NCBI RefSeq assembly: GCF_900156475.1
Contig: NZ_FTNR01000019.1
Location: 1 to 42,238 of the forward strand
Direction of reading: 5' to 3'
Length of the DNA: 42,238 nt
From: Natronorubrum thiooxidans
Lineage (GTDB): Archaea > Halobacteriota > Halobacteria > Halobacteriales > Natrialbaceae
Part shown: piece by piece, positions 14,141 to 20,714 of the stretch
How positions within the stretch are numbered: the first letter of the stretch is position 1
How the letters are laid out: the number at the start of each line of letters is the position of its first letter
Notes under the pieces: model-generated
Told to the model about the DNA's origin: nothing
The model's input: the letters and a program-made list of their open reading frames with translations, nothing else
Database searches by the model: none
Made by a program: the position numbers and the translations under genes

Positions 14141-16003
14141 CTAGCCAACGATGGCGGACACGAGGCTGCCAACAGCTGCGCCGATGTTCGAGGTCGCGCT
14201 GTCGCGTTCGATGCCGTCGGAGCCGCTGTCGGTGTTCGAGTTCGAGCCACCGTGGCCGCAGTTGGAGTCGTAGGACTCCTCGAAGCTACTCTCGTCGCCC
14301 GAACTCTCGAAGCTGGAGCGCTCGGAGTCGGTGTCGGAGTCGCTACGGGTGCTGTCCCGCTGGTCGACGTCGTGGTCGCTGTCGCTCTGTTCGAAGCTGC
14401 TGTCGGACGCGCTGTCGGCAGCACTCTCGGAGCGGTCGGACTCGCTGACGTCAGCTGCGCTGTCCTGCTCGCTGCTGGACTCGCTTTCGACGTCAGTGAT
14501 GTCGGTCGTGTCCGTACCAGTGTCACTCTCGCTTTCGGTGTCGAGTACGGACTCGCTGGCCGCGCTGCGGTCGCTTTCGTCGATGTCGCTTTCGTCGGTG
14601 TTGGTGCTCTGGTCGTCCTCGCTGTAGCTGCGGTCGCTCGAGACGTCGTTCTCGTCGAACTCGCTGCTACTGCGTTCGTTATCGTTGTCGGTCGTGTCTA
14701 AGCTGGTGTCTTGTTGATTACTCTGGGCTTCGCTGCTGTCGCTCGTGCTCTCGTCGCTGTTGGACGTGCGTTCGGTCCGGTCGCTGTCGGCGGTACTCGC
14801 GTCGTGGTCGCTCTCGTCGAGGGAGCTCTCGGAACCCTGACGGTCGCTCTGGCTCGCGTCGAAGCTACTCTCGTCGCTCTCGCTGCGGTCGCTGTCAACG
14901 TCGGAACTAGAGCGATCGCTCTGGGAGGCGTCGGTCTCGAGTTCCTCACGGTCGCTCTCGTCAAAGGCGCTCTCGCTGACACTGCGGTCGCTCTCGCTCG
15001 CATCGAAGCTATTCTCGTCGCTCTCGCTCGCGTCGAAGTCAGAGCCACTGTCGGTGCGGTCGAAGCTGTCGCGGTCGTTCGCGCCACGGTCGATTTCGTC
15101 ACTCTCGTCGATCGAGGAGTCACTAGAACTCTCGGAGCTCTCGCTTTCGTCGCTTGCGCTTTCGTCGCTGTCGCTTTCATCGAGGTCGCGGTCGCTGTCG
15201 CTGACGTCACGTGCGCTCTCGGAGCGTTCGCTTTCGTCGAGATCACTCTCGTCGAGGTCGCTTCGGCTGTCGCTCTCGTCTCTGGTGCTCGAGTCGGACT
15301 CGCTCACGTCGATATCGGAATCATCGTGATCGACGACGTCCTCGCTGCGGTCGCTTGCACTCTCGTCGGAGGCGCTGTCGCTCTCCGCGAGGTCGCTCTC
15401 GCTCTCGCTTGCACTCGAGTCAGCGTTGTCGGAGGCACTGTCGCTCGCACTCGAGTCGGTCTCGCTGAGCGTGCTGTCGCGGTCGGCCTCGCTGTCCTCG
15501 CGCTCGCTGACGTTGCGGTCGAGATCGCTCTCGTCCTCCTCGATTTCGACGTCCGTGTCGTCGATTTCGGTCTCGCTAACGTTGCGGTCGCTCTCGTCGA
15601 TATCGCTGACGTCGCGCTCGCTGCTCGAGTCGCGCTGTTCATTGCGGTCGTTCACTTCCAGGGAACTCCCGTCGCGGTCGGCCTCGGCGTCGCTCGCGCT
15701 GTCGCGCTCGCTAACGTCGCGGTCGCTCTCGTCGACGTCGGTCGTGCTGTCACTCGCACTGTCGCTTGCACTCACGTCCGAATCGCTGGAACTCTCGCGA
15801 AGATCGCTGTTGGATCGCTCCCGGTCGGTACTACTGTCGCTTTCGTGCTCTTCGTCTTCGTCGAGCGACGACGTACTGTCGTCGACGGTTTCGCCTTCGT
15901 CACACCGATCGGTCACCTGTGCTCCTGCGACACCGCTGGCACCAGCGGCACCGGCGAGCAGTAGCAGTCCGATCATTGTGAGAACTGTTAGTTTCTGTCT
16001 CAT
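14141..16003 (-). CDS. Secreted Ser/Asp-rich repeat protein 2, two cysteines
   Basis: 620 residues from ATG 16003. The signal MRQKLTVLTMIGLLLLAGAA matches that of protein 1. The mature part starts VTDRCDEGETVDDSTSSLDE and continues as a highly charged Ser/Asp/Glu/Arg region with no other complex sequence. The only cysteines are C34 and C582 (SNCGHGG). The end, ERDSATSNIGAAVGSLVSAIVG, also mirrors protein 1. Block identity with protein 1 is high at both ends and in the RNEQRDSSSERDVSDIDESDR block, and drifts in the low-complexity middle, as expected after tandem duplication. It has its own promoter and terminator. A shorter start inside the signal is unlikely; upstream in-frame codons to 16105 would run through the conserved promoter block. 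Confidence 0.82.
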   Translation of the reverse strand: MRQKLTVLTMIGLLLLAGAAGASGVAGAQVTDRCDEGETVDDSTSSLDEDEEHESDSSTDRERSNSDLRESSSDSDVSASDSASDSTTDVDESDRDVSERDSASDAEADRDGSSLEVNDRNEQRDSSSERDVSDIDESDRNVSETEIDDTDVEIEEDESDLDRNVSEREDSEADRDSTLSETDSSASDSASDNADSSASESESDLAESDSASDESASDRSEDVVDHDDSDIDVSESDSSTRDESDSRSDLDESDLDESERSESARDVSDSDRDLDESDSDESASDESESSESSSDSSIDESDEIDRGANDRDSFDRTDSGSDFDASESDENSFDASESDRSVSESAFDESDREELETDASQSDRSSSDVDSDRSESDESSFDASQSDRQGSESSLDESDHDASTADSDRTERTSNSDESTSDSSEAQSNQQDTSLDTTDNDNERSSSEFDENDVSSDRSYSEDDQSTNTDESDIDESDRSAASESVLDTESESDTGTDTTDITDVESESSSEQDSAADVSESDRSESAADSASDSSFEQSDSDHDVDQRDSTRSDSDTDSERSSFESSGDESSFEESYDSNCGHGGSNSNTDSGSDGIERDSATSNIGAAVGSLVSAIVG

Positions 16004-16026
16004 TCTTTGCTCGAACCTACGTGGTA

Positions 16027-16110
16027 GGTCACTGCACTCTCCGGGGGACGAGGTCAAAAAGCGACGACGAAACCCCGGGAAGATACGGGGTAGATAGGGT
16101 CTCACTGCGC
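16027..16110 (-). promoter_or_regulatory. Conserved promoter region of Ser/Asp-rich gene 2
   Basis: GGTCACTGC starts 24 bases from ATG 16003, followed by CTCTCCG, GTCAAAAAGCGACGACGAA and GGGAAGATACGGGGT, matching the block before gene 1. A looser version (CAAAAGGTGGCGACGAAGG, GGGAAGGAT) lies upstream of gene 3 near 18270-18295. On the coding strand the shared core is TTCGTCGTCGCTTTTTGACC. Shared control of the three genes is inference. Confidence 0.5.
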
Positions 16111-16261
16111 GGATCGGGCCACGTACGGGCCGTCGTCCGTGTGCAAACGGGACGGGCTTGCCTCTCGAGTGAGACTATCAGACAGGATGACCAACGCGCT
16201 CGCAGGCAGATCGCGGGCACACTGGCACCAACTGACAGTCGTCTGCTGATCAACACGCCGA

Positions 16262-16290
16262 TCAAAAAACCGCGTTCGCGGGCCGAACGG
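16262..16290 (-). terminator. Hairpin plus U-tract terminator after Ser/Asp-rich gene 3
   Basis: The minus strand has a short perfect stem CCGCG-TT-CGCGG (16270-16281) followed directly by TTTTTTGATC (six T residues, 16264-16269). This is the clearest terminator of the three genes. The rest of 16111-16261 holds nothing I can identify. Confidence 0.6.
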
Positions 16291-16309
16291 CGTTCGTTCG
16301 GTGTTCGTC

Positions 16310-18187
16310 TCACTCGAGTTTGCTGACGTCGACGTCGAAGCTGCCGTCGTCGTTTTCGATGAGGATGCCTTTTTCCTCGAGTTCGGCAGGACTATCTCCG
16401 GTGACGATCAGGCGTTCGGAGATCGTTTCACAGTCCGAATCGGTCGTCTGCTCGCGTTCAGTCTGGTCGCGTTCGTTCTGCACGCGCTCGCTCTCGGAGT
16501 CGGTCTCGGAGTCGCTGCGATCGCTGTCTCGAGTCTCGAGGTCGCGTTCGCTCTCACTGAGGTCACGCTGGCTTTCGCGTTCGCTCTCGTCGGCGCGCTC
16601 GCTGCGGTCGCGTTCGCTCTCGTCACGGCTGCTGTCGCGGTCGCTGATCCGTTCACGTTCGGTGTCGGTGTCTTCGCGCGTGTCCGTGCCGGTATCGCTC
16701 TCGCTCACAGCATCGCGTTCGGAGTCCGTCTGCTCGCTGCGGTCGCGTTCGCTCTCGTCGCGTTCGTCGGAGTACGTACTGCCGTCGCGCTCGCTTGCGG
16801 TTCGGTCGCTGTCGCTCCCACGGTCGGTTCGATCGCTCTCCGTGCGCTCGGTGTCGTTGTCAGTGGTATCGAGCGTTCTGTCGCGCTGGTCGCTTGCGGA
16901 TTCGCTGGCCCCGCGGTCGAACTCGTTGGCGTCGAAGTCGCTGCGGGAACTGTCACGTTCCGTAGCGCTCGCGTCCCGTTCGCTCTCCTCGAGACCCTGT
17001 TCGCTTCCCTGTCGTGTCTCCTCGTGATCGTCGAGAACCGACTCGAACGTCTCACTGAGGAACGCCTCACTGGTGAATTCGTTGCGGTCGCGATCGGATC
17101 GATCCGCCTCGCTCTCGTCGCGTTCGTGCTCTGCGCTGTCCGATTCGCTCGCCTCGCTGTCGGCCTCACTCGTCTGCTCGCTCGAGTCGGACTCGTCGCT
17201 TGCAGCTTGGCTGTCGGCGTCAGTTCGTTCGTGTGCGTCTCCGTCGTTGCCACCGGACTGGTCTGCGTCGGTCCGATCCGACTCACTCTCGCTGTCGGAG
17301 CGCTCAGTCTCGTTGCTCGCGCTCGTGTCACGTTCGCCCTCGCGCTCGTCACTGTCGCTCGCGCTGGCGTCGCGTTCGCTCACGTCGGAGCTGTGCTCTT
17401 CGCTGTCGCGGTCGTCGGCGTCGCGCTCGCTGTCGGACGTTTCGACGTCGCTGCGGTCACGATCGCTCGTGTCACGCACCGCATCGTCGTAGTCGACACC
17501 GAACTGGCTACGATCGCGTTCGCTCTCATCGGCAGTGCTGGCGCTCTCGTCGACGTCGCTCGCGCGTTCGCTCGTGCCGCTTTCGTGTTCGTCCGCCGCA
17601 CTGTCGCTCGCACTCGAGTCGGTCTCGCTGTGCGTGCTGTCGGCGTTCGACTCGTCGACATCGCTTTGTGTAGTTTCGTTCTCGCTCTCACGTTCACTCT
17701 CATCGCTCTCGACGTCCGTATCGTCGATTTCGGTCTCGCTGACCGTGCGATCGCTCTCGTCGACGTCGGTGACGTCACGTTCGCTACTTTCGTCGCGCTG
17801 TTCGTCGCGATCGTTCACTTCGGACTCGCTGCCGTCACGATCGTACTCGCTGTCGTGACTGCTGTCGCGTTCACTCGTATCGCGGTCGCTCTCGTCGAGT
17901 GCACTCGAGCTGTCGCGTTCGGTGTCGCGTTCGCTGACATCGCGGTCGCGTTCGTTCTCCCGGTGATCGGCGTTCGATCGATCCCGATCACTCTCACTTT
18001 CACTCTCGCTTTCTTCGAGTTCACTCGTCACGTCGAGGTTTTCGTCGAGATGTTCCGTCACGTCACACCGTTCATCGTCCAGCGAGTAGACGACGGTCTG
18101 GTCGTTGGTGACACCGCCGTTTGCGGCGGCAACACCCCCGAGGACCAGAATCACGGCTAACGCAACGACACCAAGTCTTTTTGTCAT
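16310..18187 (-). CDS. Secreted Ser/Asp/Glu/Arg-rich repeat protein 3, two cysteines
   Basis: 625 residues from ATG 18187 (M6 of a longer frame beginning at 18202; M6 starts the signal MTKRLGVVALAVILVLGGVA). The body resembles proteins 1 and 2 but is richer in Glu-Arg-Asp units (SERDTERDSS, ESERDRSE). Colinear blocks remain: DRDEQRDESSERDVTDVDESD, SETEIDDTDVE, HSETDSSASDSA and SDTGTD. Only two cysteines, C41 (DERCDVTE) and C586 (SDCETISE), at the same relative ends. The C-terminus differs: ERLIVTGDSPAELEEKGILIENDDGSFDVDVSKLE looks like a small folded module rather than a hydrophobic tail. This is the oldest or most diverged member of the family. Surface location is inferred from the signal. 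Confidence 0.82.
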   Translation of the reverse strand: MTKRLGVVALAVILVLGGVAAANGGVTNDQTVVYSLDDERCDVTEHLDENLDVTSELEESESESESDRDRSNADHRENERDRDVSERDTERDSSSALDESDRDTSERDSSHDSEYDRDGSESEVNDRDEQRDESSERDVTDVDESDRTVSETEIDDTDVESDESERESENETTQSDVDESNADSTHSETDSSASDSAADEHESGTSERASDVDESASTADESERDRSQFGVDYDDAVRDTSDRDRSDVETSDSERDADDRDSEEHSSDVSERDASASDSDEREGERDTSASNETERSDSESESDRTDADQSGGNDGDAHERTDADSQAASDESDSSEQTSEADSEASESDSAEHERDESEADRSDRDRNEFTSEAFLSETFESVLDDHEETRQGSEQGLEESERDASATERDSSRSDFDANEFDRGASESASDQRDRTLDTTDNDTERTESDRTDRGSDSDRTASERDGSTYSDERDESERDRSEQTDSERDAVSESDTGTDTREDTDTERERISDRDSSRDESERDRSERADESERESQRDLSESERDLETRDSDRSDSETDSESERVQNERDQTEREQTTDSDCETISERLIVTGDSPAELEEKGILIENDDGSFDVDVSKLE

Positions 18188-18402
18188 GTTTTCATCGATC
18201 ATCTAGTATATCCGAATGGATCGGCTCGGACAGAGCGCTAGATCATCGGATCTTCGACGGTTCCGTTCAAAAGGTGGCGACGAAGGGTCGGGAAGGATCG
18301 CGGTCAACACGGGCCGTTCGGAGTCACGAAGCCGACAGCGACCGCACTCGAGATCTGCCGATCGTCCTCGCTCACGCAGTCGATCCGTCGTCACCACGTC
18401 AC

Positions 18403-19035
18403 TTACTCACCCGAGGTGGCGACGACTTCAACGTGATCTCCATCGCCATTGGCCGCGTCGTCGACCGATTCGACGCCCTCGAGTACGTACGTCTGTGGGT
18501 CGACGTCCTCGCCGTCGACAGTGACCGAGACGGTGTCGCCGTCGGCCTCGTCGAACGTCTGGCCGTCGACGGTGAACTGCTCTGCAGTGAGATCCATGCC
18601 GAGCGTCTCGAGTGCGTACTCGAGAGTCACATCCGAACAGTGAGCGTGCCAGATGGCGGCATCGTCGTGGCCGTGGAAGTGGAAACAGTCGTCACGTTCG
18701 ATGTGCTCCGGGTCGTCGAACGCGACGACGGTATCGTCGTACTGGACGGTTATCGTCCCGTGTTCGTGGATCGGAGCCGATGGATCGGGCTCTACGACGG
18801 CGGACGTGTCAATCGAGCCGCCGCTAAAGAATATCGCAGCGTATCCGACCACGAAGACGGCGAGCAAGAGCCCAGCGCCCACGTACACCGCTCGCTCCCG
18901 ATGAGACGATTCGTCAGCCGTCGCTCCGACACGCCGCCGATCGAGAGGCGTCAACTCCTCGGCGTGTGCTCGCTCGAGGTGAGCATCGTACGCGTCGTCC
19001 GAAACGGGTTCGCCACAGTAGGGACACGTCGTCAT
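18403..19035 (-). CDS. Membrane-anchored His/Cys-rich protein with N-terminal zinc finger
   Basis: 210 residues. The first 70 mirror the DsbA-like protein at 12844: finger C4-x2-C7…H19…H24, a basic linker, and a membrane helix (49-70). The outer domain is different. IHEHGTITV (H90, H92) and DDCFHFHGHDDAAIWHAHC (C117, H119, H121, H123, H130, H132, C133) give a dense His/Cys cluster able to bind copper or zinc. A beta-rich segment follows (FTVDGQTFDEADGDTVSVTVDGEDV). It is not a thioredoxin. A role delivering or sensing metal at the surface beside the acidic two-cysteine proteins is inference. The upstream TTCGACCACGCTTCATAC motif matches that of the DsbA-like gene. Confidence 0.85.
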   Translation of the reverse strand: MTTCPYCGEPVSDDAYDAHLERAHAEELTPLDRRRVGATADESSHRERAVYVGAGLLLAVFVVGYAAIFFSGGSIDTSAVVEPDPSAPIHEHGTITVQYDDTVVAFDDPEHIERDDCFHFHGHDDAAIWHAHCSDVTLEYALETLGMDLTAEQFTVDGQTFDEADGDTVSVTVDGEDVDPQTYVLEGVESVDDAANGDGDHVEVVATSGE

Positions 19036-19349
19036 CTTGGGCGAGGTACACCTCGACGAGGTATGAAGCGTGGTCGAAAAACAGCGGACATTCGACGACA
19101 GTCACCGTGATCCGATCAGCGACGGGTTTTTCGGGCGTTCGAGGCCGCCACTCTATTCTCGAGGTCGGGAGGAAGTAATCCTCGAGACGAGACCACGTAC
19201 TACAGCACGTCGGCTCCTGGCTCGATCGGGAGCTACTCGTCCGTGTCCACTCCTCGAGGGGAAGCCCGAAACATTCGCTACGACAACAGTCCGTCTCAAA
19301 GAGGTTCCACGACCTCGCTCAACGAAGTGTGTCGATGGCGAGGCGTTTA
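19036..19349. other. Gene-free stretch with one shared promoter motif
   Basis: 314 bases. The part next to 19035 carries, on the minus strand, GTTTTTCGACCACGCTTCATACC, a near copy of the sequence upstream of the DsbA-like gene. The remainder shows no coding-like frame on either strand. Confidence 0.5.
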
Positions 19350-19994
19350 TCATTCGTCGTCTCCCTCACCGTCACTTTCGCCCTCGCTCTCGTCGCTGTC
19401 GCTTTCACCCTCGCTCTCGTCGCCGTCGCTTTCGCCCTCGCTCTCGTCGCCGTCGCTTTCACCCTCGCTCTCGTCGCCGTCGCTTTCACCCTCGCTCTCG
19501 TCGCTGTCGCCTTCACCGTCAGTATTTTCCTCTGTGGTATCGTCTTCGTCGTCCGGTTCGGTCGATTCGAACGTCCCTGCGATACGAGACAGCAACTCGG
19601 GCCACTCGAGGTCCTCCTCGAGGTATGCGTCGACCCACTCGGTTTCGATCGTAAAGTAATCGAGAACGTCGTCGTTGTTCGGATCGTACGCAGTCGCGTT
19701 GAGAAACGCCATTTCCAGTCCGCCTTCGATAGCGGTCGTGTAGCCGTCCGTTACTAACTCGAGCTCGGTGGCGACGTTGTCGTCCGTCGTGCCAGTCGCA
19801 TTGTACCCCAGTTCGAGTCCATTATCAACAGGCTCGAGTTCGATCTGTTCGAACCCACGGTCCTCGAGCGTGACCTGGAACGCTTCGATAAGATCGGATT
19901 CCTCGACTGCTGGTGTGTCTCTCCCAGAGCCGAGACTTGTACAGCCTGCAACCGCCACGCTTGCAACCGCCGTCAGTAGTGTTCGACGTCTCAT
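19350..19994 (-). CDS. Lipoprotein with C-terminal DESEGESDG tandem repeats
   Basis: 214 residues from ATG 19994; MRRRTLLTAVASVAVAGC has a twin-arginine-like start and a lipobox (VAGC), so the mature protein would be lipid-anchored at the residue after VAG. A globular acidic domain follows, LIEAFQVTLEDRGFEQIELEPV… through DDVLDYFTIETEWVDAYLEEDLEWPELLSRIAGTF, and then an Asp/Glu/Ser tail of five or more nine-residue units. The globular family is not recognised. Like its three downstream neighbours, it exposes a Ser/acidic repeat at the surface, but without cysteines apart from the lipidated one. An ATG seven codons earlier (20015) is possible. Confidence 0.82.
   Translation of the reverse strand: MRRRTLLTAVASVAVAGCTSLGSGRDTPAVEESDLIEAFQVTLEDRGFEQIELEPVDNGLELGYNATGTTDDNVATELELVTDGYTTAIEGGLEMAFLNATAYDPNNDDVLDYFTIETEWVDAYLEEDLEWPELLSRIAGTFESTEPDDEDDTTEENTDGEGDSDESEGESDGDESEGESDGDESEGESDGDESEGESDSDESEGESDGEGDDE
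19381..19515 (-). repeat. Five tandem 27-bp coding repeats
   Basis: Units start at 19381, 19408, 19435, 19462 and 19489. They differ only at single bases (GCTGTC/GCCGTC; TTTCA/TTTCG/CTTCA) and each encodes nine residues of the DESEGESDG type. Array length should vary between strains by slippage or recombination. The regular spacing is protein repeat, not CRISPR: there are no spacers. Confidence 0.9.
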
Positions 19995-20323
19995 ACTCAC
20001 CGGTGAGCGCGGCATCGTTGTCAACACGCACCAAATAATAGCCACGGATGGGGACGATACGGGGCGAATGGGGAGTCGAAAAGTCAGTCGACCCACGAAC
20101 GCGTCGTCCGACACGTCTGCGCCGTTTGTCACCGGAACAGTTGCGGGACAGTCGCCTCGAGAGGAGTTCACCTTGTCGTGCTGCAGTGCGTCTCTCGCCC
20201 AATCGAACGTGATTTTCTCGATACGCACCGTTCTTTCGACTGGGATTTTTGAGCGCCATGCTCATTCTACTGAACCACTGATGCGAGACACGAAATTAAA
20301 AATCGATCTCATCGGAACATAAT
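19995..20323. other. Intergenic region with promoter before the small RHH-like gene
   Basis: 329 bases between the lipoprotein and the next plus-strand gene. GAAATTAAAAATCG near 20291-20304 is a likely TATA box about 27 bases before ATG 20324. No other feature seen. Confidence 0.5.
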
Positions 20324-20503
20324 ATGACGACACATGTCAAATTGCACGGAACAAAAAGCGATCGGTTCGAGGAGATTAAACACGAACTGAACATACAGAT
20401 GGGATATGAATTGGCAAATCCCGAAGTTCTCGGTCTGCTCATGGCCCAGTACGACCTCAACCAGGAGACTGCCGACCGTGAGCGAAACGAATCTGACCGG
20501 TAG
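20324..20503 (+). CDS. Small haloarchaeal RHH-like hypothetical protein
   Basis: 59 codons from ATG 20324 to TAG 20503. TTHVKLHGTKSDRFEEIKHEL starts with a strand and goes into a helix; NIQMGYELANPEVLGLLMAQYDL completes a pattern familiar from small haloarchaeal ribbon-helix-helix-like proteins, which may be DNA-binding. Its TATA box sits at the spacing expected for a leaderless mRNA. A short inverted-repeat element follows directly downstream. Confidence 0.65.
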   Translation: MTTHVKLHGTKSDRFEEIKHELNIQMGYELANPEVLGLLMAQYDLNQETADRERNESDR

Positions 20504-20512
20504 CCGCTTTTG

Positions 20513-20621
20513 ATACTGTCGGACAGAACTATTCGAAGATCGATCGCTCTACTGCGGCCGTCCCGAGAGTGACGGCTGCGAATTCGCGATCGACTTCTCA
20601 CTGACTTCTGTCTGACAGTAT
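20513..20621. mobile_element. MITE-like element with 16-bp inverted repeats (109 bp)
   Basis: ATACTGTCGGACAGAA (20513-20528) is repeated in inverted orientation as TTCTGTCTGACAGTAT (20606-20621), 15 of 16 bases matching. The interior contains GATCGATCGCTC and GCGATCGAC but no frame. No clear target duplication is visible. It sits between the small gene and the convergent end of the protease gene. Confidence 0.65.
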
Positions 20622-20714
20622 GAGCGGATGATCGCACAGACAACCCGCCTCAAAACGCACCCTCTCGGCAGCGTCGATCCGGTGTCGCGAGCAAGCCCGA
20701 CCGTTCCGGGGAGC

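Noticed and set aside
14711-15964. A 417-codon hydrophobic plus-strand frame opposite Ser/Asp-rich gene 2
   Set aside because: Same compositional effect; similar frames occur opposite gene 1 and opposite the lipoprotein repeats.
16301-18160. A 619-codon plus-strand frame rich in Val/Ala/Leu opposite Ser/Asp-rich gene 3
   Set aside because: It is the complement of TCG/GAC-type codons: the Ser/Asp composition removes stops on the other strand. It has no signal, promoter or family pattern, and the minus-strand product has a signal peptide and conserved cysteines.
19381-19515. Possible CRISPR array
   Set aside because: Units are directly adjacent, without unique spacers, and encode DESEGESDG repeats in the lipoprotein frame.
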